64,000 nt of DNA from NCBI GenBank assembly GCA_910583525.1, contig CAJTXL010000002.1, forward strand, positions 91,278 to 155,277, read 5' to 3'. Below, piece after piece: positions 1 through 8,874 of this stretch (its first letter is position 1; each line of letters begins with the position of its first letter). Below the pieces are notes generated by a model that made no database searches, was not told the DNA's origin, and saw only the letters and a list, made by a program, of their open reading frames with translations. The translations under genes and the position numbers were made by a program. The DNA is from an uncultured Muribaculaceae bacterium. Its GTDB lineage: Bacteria > Bacteroidota > Bacteroidia > Bacteroidales > Muribaculaceae.

Positions 1-309
1 CTTTTCCCGGCAGTAGATGGTGTCGGTGCTCCCGCCTATCCCGCAAAATCGAACTACATGTCTATCAACGTTGAGCCGGTAGAAGGCGAACCCAACTCGG
101 TCTACATCTACACCTTCGCTCAGCAGGGCGCTATGGTTAAGTGCAAATTCACCGCTCCCGAAAGCGCCGGCGTTGAAGACCTCGTTGTCAGCGACGACGA
201 AACCGCTCCTGTAGAATACTACAACCTCCAGGGCATCCGCGTTGCCAACCCCGAAAACGGCGTATTCATCCGTCGTCAGGGCAGCAAAGCAACCAAAGTA
301 GCTTTCTAA
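1..309 (+). CDS. C-terminal end of a secreted protein with a conserved tail domain (partial)
   Basis: The reading frame is open from the first base, so the gene begins upstream of the window; the visible part is about 102 residues and ends at TAA 307-309. The last 35 residues carry the pattern 'PVEYYNLQGIRV' followed by 'GVFIRRQGSKATKV'. Nearly the same tail ends the next gene (471-1835), and the preceding segment is also alike (for example 'VEPVEGEPNSVYIY' here, 'IEAVEGDPNSVYIY' there), so the two are tandem paralogues. Tails of this kind are common at the ends of exported Bacteroidales proteins and may be a sorting or anchoring signal; that role is inference. I do not recognise the catalytic or binding function. 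Confidence 0.8.
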   Translation, partial: LFPAVDGVGAPAYPAKSNYMSINVEPVEGEPNSVYIYTFAQQGAMVKCKFTAPESAGVEDLVVSDDETAPVEYYNLQGIRVANPENGVFIRRQGSKATKVAF

Positions 310-333
310 ACTGAATCCAAAAATTAAACAGAC

Positions 334-369
334 TGTAGGGCCGCATAGAACGCTCCGTGCGGCCCTACA
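334..369. repeat. Palindromic hairpin in intergenic repeat
   Basis: A perfect 12-base inverted repeat (334-345 TGTAGGGCCGCA and 358-369 TGCGGCCCTACA) surrounds a 12-base loop. It lies 25 bases after the stop of the first gene and could act as a transcription terminator, although no T-run follows. It shares the outer 'GTAGGG/CCCTAC' with the repeats at 406-432 and 1856-1959, so it probably belongs to a dispersed palindrome family. Confidence 0.7.
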
Positions 370-405
370 TCTCGAATAAAACAACGATGGCGTGAATACG
401 AATCT

Positions 406-432
406 ACGTGCCAAAGGCACGTCCCTACATTT
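406..432. repeat. Single copy of the 27-base palindromic repeat arm
   Basis: These 27 bases match the right arm of the element at 1933-1959 with three differences. Two of the differences are compensatory: the inner stem reads CGTGCC/GGCACG here and CATGCC/GGCATG there, so the small hairpin is preserved. This suggests the structure, not just the sequence, is maintained. Confidence 0.7.
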
Positions 433-470
433 TCCACGCCGTCAATCATCAAAATCCTAATTTAATGTTC

Positions 471-1835
471 ATGAAAAAGACATTACTCCTCTCTTTCGCA
501 ATCCTCGCTTCTGCGACCGCAACCCAGGCTAAAGTGGGCACAACAGCGACACAAGAGGGCTACTCGCTCACAAATGAATGGTCGTGCGAGGCAATGGGAA
601 AAATCGTTGCCGGGTCAGGTACTCGTGGCGGTGCCGGTGCCAATGACAAATTTTTTGTCATGAAGCAAGGCAGCAAAGACTTGCAGGTCTACGACCAAAA
701 CGGTCTGGTAAATACAATTACTTGTCCTTATTTCCTTTGGTCGAGTGCCACTACCGACGAAGCCGGAAATATACTTGTACGTTGTGATAAAAATAAAACA
801 ACTTTTGACGGTATTCCTTCAACTGGAGGTAACTCAGGTTTTATTGTTGTAGATTCGAAAACGGCAGAAATCGTCAAAGATTTTGTGCCCATGACACAAG
901 CTTCGGGCAAGCGTTTCGATGCCCTTGCTCCGGTTAAGGGCGATATACTTACCGGCAAGGATGTGCGTATTATGACACCTGTTCAAAATACGGAGTTTGC
1001 GTATGTCTATAGCTATGACCAAGCTGCCGTGACGGTTGCAGTCCGTGGCACATATACGTTCGCTACCCCTATAAATAAAGAACTTTTTACAGCCTCAGAG
1101 GTTCAGGTTCAGACCTCAACTGGTGTTGCAATGGCATATGATGAAGATAAACATGTTGCAGCGTTGGTAAATCATCAATTTGAATGGACTTATTCGGCTG
1201 CAGGTAAATTTGGCAACAGCATCGCAAACTATACTACAGTAACAAAAACTATTTCAGATAGCCAAGGAAATGTTAAGGCGTATATTGAACCGTCGACTGA
1301 AGTGCCGGTGCAATATTTCTTCACTCCCCAACATTCAGGAATGACAGGCTTTAATATTTTTACTCTCCAAGATAAGCAGTATATCATTTATCCCGGTGGA
1401 GGTAAATCTATGGCTCCTGATGCTTTCGCAATTTCAGAGGTATCGTTCGTAGACACTCCGCTTACCGATATGGAAGCGCCGGAGGAGACCAAGGTCACTG
1501 GTAAACTTGTAGCTCGTGCTTATGCGGCAATGAATGCTGCCGGCACTGCTGCGATGTATACTACTCAGGCTTATTGTACGCCAACTTACCATATTGAAGC
1601 TGTCGAAGGAGACCCTAACTCCGTATATATATATGCTTATGGGTCAGGTGCTCCGGGCAACAAATGGAAATTCACCGTTCCCGAAAACACATCTACAGGC
1701 ATAGAAAACATCGAGGCTGCCGACGAAAACGCTCCAGTTGAATACTTCAACATGCAGGGCATACGTGTGGCACAGCCCGAACACGGCGTGTTCATCAAAC
1801 GCCAGGGAAGCAAAACCACAAAGGTGGTGCTCTGA
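471..1835 (+). CDS. Secreted protein of unknown function with conserved C-terminal tail
   Basis: I place the start at ATG 471 because it opens a clear signal peptide (MKKTLLLSFAILASATATQA, likely cleaved after ATQA); an in-frame ATG at 465 is an equal alternative and ATG 408 would lie inside a repeat. The mature part is about 430 residues without a motif I can name. A repetitive beta-rich pattern with alternating hydrophobics suggests a beta-propeller or beta-sandwich, but this is only an impression. The end ('PVEYFNMQGIRV' ... 'GVFIKRQGSKTTKV') matches the tail of the preceding partial gene. The middle of the gene is visibly more AT-rich than its ends, so the body may have a different history from the tail. 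It is followed by a 104-bp inverted-repeat element rather than by an operon partner. Confidence 0.8.
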   Translation: MKKTLLLSFAILASATATQAKVGTTATQEGYSLTNEWSCEAMGKIVAGSGTRGGAGANDKFFVMKQGSKDLQVYDQNGLVNTITCPYFLWSSATTDEAGNILVRCDKNKTTFDGIPSTGGNSGFIVVDSKTAEIVKDFVPMTQASGKRFDALAPVKGDILTGKDVRIMTPVQNTEFAYVYSYDQAAVTVAVRGTYTFATPINKELFTASEVQVQTSTGVAMAYDEDKHVAALVNHQFEWTYSAAGKFGNSIANYTTVTKTISDSQGNVKAYIEPSTEVPVQYFFTPQHSGMTGFNIFTLQDKQYIIYPGGGKSMAPDAFAISEVSFVDTPLTDMEAPEETKVTGKLVARAYAAMNAAGTAAMYTTQAYCTPTYHIEAVEGDPNSVYIYAYGSGAPGNKWKFTVPENTSTGIENIEAADENAPVEYFNMQGIRVAQPEHGVFIKRQGSKTTKVVL

Positions 1836-1855
1836 TAAATACCGTTTAAACGGCG

Positions 1856-1959
1856 AAACGTAGGGACATGCCTTTGGCATGTTGGAACCGCACATCCGTC
1901 AAAAACGATAGGAAACGCGCATCCGTCAATTGACATGCCAAAGGCATGTCCCTACGTTT
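1856..1959. repeat. 104-bp element with perfect 27-bp inverted repeats
   Basis: Bases 1856-1882 and 1933-1959 are exact reverse complements over 27 bases. Each arm contains its own small hairpin (ACATGCC TTT GGCATGT). The 50-base spacer holds a near-perfect direct repeat of 14 bases (CGCACATCCGTCAA at about 1889 and CGCGCATCCGTCAA at about 1916). It sits between a gene end and the start of the enzyme operon. It may be a MITE-like mobile repeat or a strong transcriptional barrier. No coding capacity was seen. Confidence 0.85.
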
Positions 1960-2024
1960 GAACCCCATACAAATCGACCTTTGATTTCACAAATTTGAGA
2001 CTATAAAAAAACGCATACACAACT

Positions 2025-5000
2025 ATGAAACTCCGAACTCTTGCCATAGCGCTGACATTGGCACTGCCGTTTGTAGTAGGTGCGAAAACCGGCTCCGACG
2101 TTCATGGCATCGTCAAAAAGCTGAGCCTCGAACAGAAGGCGCGTCTTCTTGTGGGCTGCGGCGGCACCGACGAGGCTCCGAGCCATATCACGCCCGGCGC
2201 TGCCGGATGGACTTTTCCGCTGCATGAGTTCGGCATACCGTCGGTGAATCTCGCCGACGGGCCTGTAGGGCCGCGCATCAATCCCCAGCCGTGGCTGCGG
2301 ACGGCGGTCGTGTACGACGAAAACGGCCTGCCGCACGACGTAGTGACCGGCGGCGAAGCCGGAGCCGACACCACGGCCACGCAGTGGTGCACAGCATTCC
2401 CGTCGACGACTGCCCTCGCGGCGACCTTCGATACCGGCGCCGCACGCGCACAGGGCGAGGTGATGGGCGCCGAGGCCGCCGCCTACGGCGTAGACGTGCT
2501 TCTGACGCCCGGCGTCAACATAATGCGCAACCCTCTTTGCGGCCGCAATTTCGAGTACTACTCCGAAGACCCCCTGCTGACGGGCGTCCTTGCCGCCGAA
2601 CTTGTCAAAGGCGTGCAGAGCAAAGGCGTGGGCACGAGCCTTAAACATTTCGTAGCCAACAACCAGCAGACAGGAAAAAAATATAACGATGCCCGGATGA
2701 CGCAACGCGCTCTGCGTGAAATTTATCTGCCGGCATTCGAGCGCGTAGTGCGCGAGGCCAAACCGTGGACGGTTATGGGCTCGTACAACAAAATCGCCGG
2801 CGAATATACACAGACGAGTCAGGAACTGATGCAGCGACTGCTCCGCGACGAGTGGGGCTACGACGGTCTTGTACTCACCGACTGGACGGTGCGCCGTCCG
2901 ACCGCCGACCTTCTTAAGGCGCGTTGTGCCCTTATGATGCCCGGCGAAGAAGAAATAGTGAAAGAAATCATCGAAGCCGTTCGCAGCGGTGCCGTCAGCG
3001 AGGCCGAACTCGATGCCTGCGTTGCCGATGTGCTGCGTCTGGCTCTTCGTTCGCTGTCGGCCAAGGGCTGGAAGCCGTCGAAGCCCGACCTTACCGCCAA
3101 TGCGGCGCTGTCGCGGCGTCTTGGTGCCGAAGCCATGGTGCTCCTCAAAAACGACGACAAGGCGCTTCCGCTGAAAACCGGCGCCCGTGTGGCACTTTTC
3201 GGCACCTCGGCCTATAAGAGCATCGCCGGCGGAACGGGTTCGTCGAATGTCAACAAGGCATATGTTGTCGATATAGACCGCGGCCTCGCAGATGCCGGCT
3301 ATAAGGTCGACGAAGAGCTTGCCGGCATATACCGCAGCTATAATGCCGTGCAGGCACGCCTCACCGACGCCCATCCCGACTGTCCGGCATGGCAGAAGAT
3401 ATCATACCACCGTCCCGTAATCGACGAGATGCCTTTGACCAAGGCTTCGACCCTCTTGGCGGCACAAGCCGCGCAGAACGATGCCGCCGTGGTCGTTATC
3501 GGGCGAAAGAGCGGCGAGACTTCCGACCGCGTCATTAAGGACGACTTCAACCTCAGCGCCGACGAAAAGGCCATGCTCCGGCTCGTGACAGAGGCATTCC
3601 ATGCCAAAGGCAAGCCCGTGGTCGCAGTGCTCAACGTCTGCGGCACCATAGAGACGGCATCGTGGCGCGACATGCCCGATGCAATCGTGCTGGCATGGTT
3701 CCCGGGTCAGGAGTGCGGCAATGCCGTCGCCGACGTTCTGTCGGGGCGCGTGAACCCTTCGGGCCGCCTTCCGATGACCTTCCCCCTGCACTATGCCGAC
3801 ATGCCGTCGAGCACCAACTATCCATTCGTCGGTCAGACCGAAGGCCGCAACCACGACTATACCGACTATGAAGAAGATATATGGGTAGGCTACCGCTATT
3901 TCGACAAGTCGGGCCGCGAGGTGGCATATCCGTTCGGATACGGGCTGTCGTACACCGATTTCGCCTACAGCGACGCCAAAGTGAGCCGCAAGGGCGACAA
4001 GACTACCGTTTCGGTCACCGTGACCAACACCGGCGCAGTTCCGGGCCGCGAGGTGGTGCAGCTCTATGTGAGCGCGCCCGAAAACGGTCTTCTGAAGCCT
4101 GCCGCCGAGCTGCGCGGCTTTGCCAAGACGCGTGAGCTTGCCCCGGGGCAGGCTGAGCGCGTGAGCATCACCGTCGCCGATGCCGACCTTGCATCGTTCG
4201 ACCAAGACAATTCGCGGTGGGTGACCGCCGCAGGCACTTACACCGCACGTCTCGGCCACCACGTGGGCGACTATGCCGTTTCGCTGCCCTTCACCGTCAA
4301 AAAAGAGCGTGTACGTACCGTGGCCGACATTCTCGCCCCGGTGAAGCCCGTAAAGACAATCACGCCTACGCCCGACCCGTTCCAAAACATGACCTGGCAC
4401 AAGGGCACTGACTTCAAAATCATAGGCCGCTGCTACGGCGACTCGCTGCCCCTCTACAGCCGCGTGCCGGCCTTCCTCAAACCCGTAACCCGCGAAGCCC
4501 TCTACAACCTGGGGCAGCACAGCACGGGCATGGCAATCCGCTTCCGCAGCAATTCACCCGAAATTGCGCTCAGGTGGCAGAGCCTTTTCACAAACGACAT
4601 GACCCATATGGCGTCGATGGCATCGCGCGGCGCCGACCTCTACTACCTCAACGACAAAGGCGAGTGGCGCTACCTTGCCCCGGCACGCCCCATGGGCGAC
4701 CCCACGACATGGCTCATCATCGGCGGCATGGAACCGCAGATGCGAGAGTACATGCTTCATCTGCCGCTCTACGACGGCGTCAAGAGCCTCGAAATAGGCA
4801 TAGCTGACGGCTCGGTGATAGAAAACCCGGCGGTCGACAGTCCTTCGTCGGCACGCAAACCCGTAGTAATCTACGGCAGCTCAATACAGCACGGCGCCAC
4901 GGCATCGCGCCCCGGCATGGCGCCGAGCAACATGCTCCGCCGTGCGCTCGACACCGATGTGGTGAACCTCGGTTTCAGCGCCAACGCCCACATTGACTAC

Positions 5001-5405
5001 GAAATAGCGCGTATGATGGCCGATGTCGATGCGTCGGTCTATGTGCTCGACTTCGTACCCAACGCCCTGGTGTGGGAAATCGAGGAGAAGACCGACGAGT
5101 TCGTGCGCATACTGCGCGAGCGCCGTCCCGACGTGCCGCTCGTCTTCATCGAAGACCCCTATTTCACCTACACCCAGCTCGACGTGGCCGGAAAAGCCAA
5201 AATCGACGGCAAGAACGAGGCTATCCGTGCGAAATACAGGCAGCTCACCGATGCAGGGCTGAAGAACACCTATTACATCACAACCGACCAAATAACGACG
5301 CCCGACGGCGAATGGTCGTCGGACGGCATACACTATACCGACCTGGGCTACCGCAGATACTGCGACGCCCTTCTTCCCATTCTGAAAGAAATATTGAACA
5401 AATAA
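2025..5405 (+). CDS. Exported GH3 beta-glycosidase fused to an SGNH/GDSL esterase
   Basis: 1126 residues with a signal peptide (about 1-20). Residues 30-760 are a complete glycoside hydrolase family 3 enzyme: the 'KHFVANNQQT' motif, 'GRNFEYYSEDPLLTG', the nucleophile Asp286 in 'LVLTDW', the second alpha/beta domain, and an FnIII-like end at about 650-760. GH3 enzymes normally stop there. This one continues with about 350 residues: a 'GADLYYL' segment near 869 typical of the GxDLY domain that precedes SGNH hydrolases, then an SGNH hydrolase with Ser953 in 'IYGSSIQHGATASRPGM' and Asp1100/His1103 in 'SDGIHYTDLGY'. The protein thus probably removes both a beta-linked sugar and an ester group in the periplasm. 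It is the first gene of the operon, 26 bases before the next. Substrate specificity (glucose, xylose, galactose) cannot be read from sequence. Confidence 0.9.
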   Translation: MKLRTLAIALTLALPFVVGAKTGSDVHGIVKKLSLEQKARLLVGCGGTDEAPSHITPGAAGWTFPLHEFGIPSVNLADGPVGPRINPQPWLRTAVVYDENGLPHDVVTGGEAGADTTATQWCTAFPSTTALAATFDTGAARAQGEVMGAEAAAYGVDVLLTPGVNIMRNPLCGRNFEYYSEDPLLTGVLAAELVKGVQSKGVGTSLKHFVANNQQTGKKYNDARMTQRALREIYLPAFERVVREAKPWTVMGSYNKIAGEYTQTSQELMQRLLRDEWGYDGLVLTDWTVRRPTADLLKARCALMMPGEEEIVKEIIEAVRSGAVSEAELDACVADVLRLALRSLSAKGWKPSKPDLTANAALSRRLGAEAMVLLKNDDKALPLKTGARVALFGTSAYKSIAGGTGSSNVNKAYVVDIDRGLADAGYKVDEELAGIYRSYNAVQARLTDAHPDCPAWQKISYHRPVIDEMPLTKASTLLAAQAAQNDAAVVVIGRKSGETSDRVIKDDFNLSADEKAMLRLVTEAFHAKGKPVVAVLNVCGTIETASWRDMPDAIVLAWFPGQECGNAVADVLSGRVNPSGRLPMTFPLHYADMPSSTNYPFVGQTEGRNHDYTDYEEDIWVGYRYFDKSGREVAYPFGYGLSYTDFAYSDAKVSRKGDKTTVSVTVTNTGAVPGREVVQLYVSAPENGLLKPAAELRGFAKTRELAPGQAERVSITVADADLASFDQDNSRWVTAAGTYTARLGHHVGDYAVSLPFTVKKERVRTVADILAPVKPVKTITPTPDPFQNMTWHKGTDFKIIGRCYGDSLPLYSRVPAFLKPVTREALYNLGQHSTGMAIRFRSNSPEIALRWQSLFTNDMTHMASMASRGADLYYLNDKGEWRYLAPARPMGDPTTWLIIGGMEPQMREYMLHLPLYDGVKSLEIGIADGSVIENPAVDSPSSARKPVVIYGSSIQHGATASRPGMAPSNMLRRALDTDVVNLGFSANAHIDYEIARMMADVDASVYVLDFVPNALVWEIEEKTDEFVRILRERRPDVPLVFIEDPYFTYTQLDVAGKAKIDGKNEAIRAKYRQLTDAGLKNTYYITTDQITTPDGEWSSDGIHYTDLGYRRYCDALLPILKEILNK

Positions 5406-5431
5406 GCAATTATCATAATAACGGATTAATA

Positions 5432-6796
5432 ATGACATTCAGACTCCCGACAACCCTTGCCATTGCCTTTGGCATAGCTCTCGCTGCCGACGCCGTGACG
5501 GTCACCGACAAATATGCCGTCGATACCGAGGTCTGCGACCCCGTGCTCATTTATACCGGCGGTCTGGCAAAACGTGCCACCTGGAACCGGCAGAACTTGA
5601 CGCCGTATATAACGCATCTGTATGCCGACGGTACGCGCGACTGGTTCTACGACACATTTATCTTCAACGAAACAATACGCAGTTGCGCGCGCGGCAATGT
5701 GGTGCTCGGAAACTCTTCGGGCGGACAGATAGCTTCGCTCAAAGAGGACTGGGTGTGGTGGCTCGACCATGTGTTCGGCCGCGGACACGACCTGCACGTG
5801 CTCGACCGCGTGATTTCGGAGCAGAAGCAGACCCTCGGCGAGCCGCGTCTGCGTCATAAGGTAATTATCGGTACTTGTGCCCCGTGCAAGGACGGCTCGA
5901 ACGGCGGTGCCGTGTGGGCCGACATCAACTGGGGTGAAATCGACGGCGTGAAGATGGATTTTTCGAAGCGTGCTGACAGGCTGAAGGCCGCCTGCTGGAT
6001 GGTCGACCAAATCAAAGAGCGTTTCGAGGCTCAGAACTACGAAAACATCGACCTCGCCGGCATATACTGGATTGAAGAGAGCCTTTTCAGCAATGCAGAC
6101 ATCATAGCCGACGTAAACGACCACATACGCAGCATAGGCCTGCGGTCGTATTGGATTCCTTATTGGGACAACAACGACGAGTATGCTCTCAACGGCATGG
6201 ACCGTTACCATTTCGACATGGTATGGCGCCAGCCCAACTATTTTTTCTACGAGCGCGACGGCAAGACGCTTCCGCCCAAGAGCCAGCTGATAGAGTGCAT
6301 CGAAAGCAGCAAACGTTTCGGCCTCGGCCTTGAATTGGAGTTCGAGACTTCGGGCACGAGCAACGGCCTCAACAACGTTGCGCCCAAGATGCATCAGCGT
6401 CTTATCGACTATATCGACGAGTTCGAGCGCCTCGGCGTGTGGGACGATAGCGGCGTGGCCCACTATGGCGGCTCTAAGGGCTATATCGACATGCTGAACA
6501 GCGGCGACGCCGTGAACCAGGCAACTATGGACCGTCTTGCCGGCATAGTCAAGAAGCGTCAGCTCAAATTCGCGCAGCAATCTTCGGGCATCGAAGATAT
6601 CACCGCACCCGAGGCGCGGCAGTTTGCCTATGCGTCGCAGGGCAAAATTTTCATAACGTCCGATGCTCCCGACGCTATGGTCTACACCCTTGCCGGCGTG
6701 CCGGTTTTCTACGGAAACGGGCTTTTTGAATGTAAATCAGGTCTCTATATAGTCACCGACGGCCAAGGCCGTTCTGTAAAACTTGCAGTGAAATGA
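5432..6796 (+). CDS. Exported DUF4855 protein (one domain plus C-terminal tail)
   Basis: 454 residues; the start at 5432 opens a signal peptide, whereas upstream in-frame codons lie inside the GH3 gene. Residues about 36-385 form one DUF4855 domain. Motifs shared with both domains of the next gene are 'RDWFYDTFIF' (about 69), 'GIYWIEESLF' (210-219), 'SYWIPYW' (239), 'FDMVWRQPNYFF' (261) and 'GLGLELEFE' (297-305). The invariant glutamates in the second and last motif (Glu216 and one of 301/303/305) are spaced as catalytic acids often are in TIM-barrel glycosidases; that is inference. The last 60 residues form a separate small domain ending 'GLYIVTDGQGRSVKLAVK', like sorting tails of exported Bacteroidetes proteins. 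Its stop overlaps the next start by 4 bases. Confidence 0.85.
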   Translation: MTFRLPTTLAIAFGIALAADAVTVTDKYAVDTEVCDPVLIYTGGLAKRATWNRQNLTPYITHLYADGTRDWFYDTFIFNETIRSCARGNVVLGNSSGGQIASLKEDWVWWLDHVFGRGHDLHVLDRVISEQKQTLGEPRLRHKVIIGTCAPCKDGSNGGAVWADINWGEIDGVKMDFSKRADRLKAACWMVDQIKERFEAQNYENIDLAGIYWIEESLFSNADIIADVNDHIRSIGLRSYWIPYWDNNDEYALNGMDRYHFDMVWRQPNYFFYERDGKTLPPKSQLIECIESSKRFGLGLELEFETSGTSNGLNNVAPKMHQRLIDYIDEFERLGVWDDSGVAHYGGSKGYIDMLNSGDAVNQATMDRLAGIVKKRQLKFAQQSSGIEDITAPEARQFAYASQGKIFITSDAPDAMVYTLAGVPVFYGNGLFECKSGLYIVTDGQGRSVKLAVK

Positions 6797-8874
6797 AAAT
6801 ACACAAGAACTGTTTAGCAACACTTTTCTGCGCCATTGCGGCCTTGGCCGTCTCGGCTGAAGATGTCAACCGCTACGGCACCGACCTCAGTTCCGACATG
6901 GCTTTGATTTATGCCGGGGGCGACCAGCGTCCCGAATGGACTGTCGAAGAAATCACCCCTTATGTGATACATACCTATGCCGACGGCACACGCGACTGGT
7001 TTTTCGACGCCTTCCTGTTTCTGGAATTTTCATCAGGCTCTACAGGAGTGGCTTTCGACAACGGCGGCCACGGGCGCAAGGCCGTGAAGGCCGACTACGA
7101 ATGGCTGCTCGACCGCACTTTTGCCCCCGGCTGCAAGCTTGCGGCGCTCGACAGCGTGATTGAGGCCGGAAAGGCCGAATTGGGCGCTCCTCGTCTGCGC
7201 CACAAGGTGGTACTCGGCATCCCGGCGCCCATCAAGGTGGTGCGTGACTGGGGCGAACTTAACGGGCATCACCTCGACTTTGCCAACGATGCCGACCGCA
7301 TAGAGGCCACCAAATGGTATATCGACCAGGTCGCCAAGCGCTTCGATGCCGCAGGATACAAGAACATCGACCTTATGGGCATATATTGGCTCGAAGAGGC
7401 TCTGTTCACCAACGGGGGCATCATGCCGGCTGTAAACGACTATATCTATCGCAAAGGGCTGCGCTCCTATTGGATACCTTACTACAAGGACAACGCGCAA
7501 TTCCGTTTCAACTGGAAGAAATACGGTTTCGACATGGCCTATCAGCAGCCCAACTATTTCTTTGAACGCGAAATACCGATGAGTCAGCTTGAAGCCGCCT
7601 GTGACGAGTCGAAACAGTGCGGAATGGGTCTTGAGATGGAGTTCGAGAGCCAAGGCAAGAGCCGTGTGCAGCACGACGACCCTGACAGCTATTATGACCG
7701 CCTTATCGACTATCTCGACGTGTTCGAGAAAAAAGGTGTGTTCGACGAGGCTTCGGTGGCATGGTATTCAGGCACAAAAGGCTTCCTCGACCTCGCACGC
7801 AGCAAAGACGCCAAGAACCATGAGCTTGCCGACCGCATGGCGCGCATCGTTGCCAAACGTCAGGCCGCCAAAGCCGCTTCGCTCAAATACCCCGAGTTTG
7901 AAATCCGCGACCTCGCGCTTATATATCAGGGCGACAAACGTCGCCCCGAGTGGACTGTCGAGGACTTTATGCCTTATGTCAGCCATCAATTCGCCGACGG
8001 ACATCGCGACTGGACTTTCGACGGTTTCCTTTTCCTTGAAACGGACATCGACGGCAAAGTGAGGTTCTTCCCTTGGGCAGGCGATGAAGGCGCCACGCAG
8101 AAAGACTGGCAGTGGTATATCGACAAGGTATATCAGAAAGACCGCGGCCTCGCCGCTCTCGACAAATGTATATCGAAGCTCAAAAAAGAAATCGGAGACC
8201 CCGGCTTCAAACACAAGATTGTGCTCACCATGCCTGTGCCTGTAAAAGGCAACAAACATTGGGGACGCCTCAACGGGCGTGACCTCGATTTCGACCGTAC
8301 TGAAGACCAGGTGGCGGCGAGCGAGTGGTATATCAACCAGATGGTCGACCGCTTCAAAAAGGCAAAATACAAAAACCTTGAACTGACGGGCATCTATTGG
8401 CTCGACGAGGATATGTGCCATACCGACGGTTTCCCGAAGCACATAGCGCCGTTCATACACTCCAAAGGCCTGAAATTTGTGTGGATACCTTATTTCAAAG
8501 GCCGAGGCTATGAAAAATGGCGCGAGCTCGGTTTCGACATAGCGTATCAGCAGCCAAACTACATCTTCCATACGCCCAGGCTCGAAAAACGCCTTGACGA
8601 GGCATGCGACGTGTCGCTGCACAACGGCATGGCCATGGAATTCGAGTGCGACGGAATGACACCCTTCCATGCCAAAGACTCAAACTACGACGGCGTGATG
8701 AAATATATCGACGCTTTTGAAGTTAACAATGTGTGGCAGACATGCCCCGTGGCGTACTACACGGGCACTAAAGGTCTGCTTGAACTGAAAAACAATCCGT
8801 GCCCTGAAAATCAGGCGCTGACCGACAGACTATTCAACAAGATAGTCGAACGGCGCGCCAAATTGAAAAAATGA
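6793..8874 (+). CDS. Exported protein with two tandem DUF4855 domains
   Basis: 693 residues with a signal peptide (1-22). Domain 1 is about 34-355 and domain 2 about 370-690; both have the same order of motifs: 'RDWFFDAFLFLE' and 'RDWTFDGFLFLE', 'GIYWLEEALF' and 'GIYWLDEDMC', 'YWIPYY' and 'VWIPYF', 'AYQQPNYFF' and 'AYQQPNYIF', 'GMGLEMEFE' and 'GMAMEFECD'. The second Glu of the 'YWxxE' motif is invariant in all three copies of the operon, while the preceding acidic residue varies (E/E/D). The internal duplication and the sister gene upstream show repeated duplication of this domain. It lacks the C-terminal tail of its sister. The function of DUF4855 is unknown to me; a glycosidase-like fold is a guess from motif arrangement and context. 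Confidence 0.85.
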   Translation: MKIHKNCLATLFCAIAALAVSAEDVNRYGTDLSSDMALIYAGGDQRPEWTVEEITPYVIHTYADGTRDWFFDAFLFLEFSSGSTGVAFDNGGHGRKAVKADYEWLLDRTFAPGCKLAALDSVIEAGKAELGAPRLRHKVVLGIPAPIKVVRDWGELNGHHLDFANDADRIEATKWYIDQVAKRFDAAGYKNIDLMGIYWLEEALFTNGGIMPAVNDYIYRKGLRSYWIPYYKDNAQFRFNWKKYGFDMAYQQPNYFFEREIPMSQLEAACDESKQCGMGLEMEFESQGKSRVQHDDPDSYYDRLIDYLDVFEKKGVFDEASVAWYSGTKGFLDLARSKDAKNHELADRMARIVAKRQAAKAASLKYPEFEIRDLALIYQGDKRRPEWTVEDFMPYVSHQFADGHRDWTFDGFLFLETDIDGKVRFFPWAGDEGATQKDWQWYIDKVYQKDRGLAALDKCISKLKKEIGDPGFKHKIVLTMPVPVKGNKHWGRLNGRDLDFDRTEDQVAASEWYINQMVDRFKKAKYKNLELTGIYWLDEDMCHTDGFPKHIAPFIHSKGLKFVWIPYFKGRGYEKWRELGFDIAYQQPNYIFHTPRLEKRLDEACDVSLHNGMAMEFECDGMTPFHAKDSNYDGVMKYIDAFEVNNVWQTCPVAYYTGTKGLLELKNNPCPENQALTDRLFNKIVERRAKLKK

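Noticed and set aside
2001..3374. 457-codon open frame on the - strand inside the GH3 gene
   Set aside because: Antisense to a strongly supported gene with all GH3 motifs; the translation is compositionally odd (Arg/His/Gly-rich) and has no recognisable domain. A shadow of GC-biased codons.
5072..5431. N-terminal extension of the first DUF4855 gene
   Set aside because: The extension lies inside the GH3/SGNH gene in another frame; the true start at 5432 opens a signal peptide.
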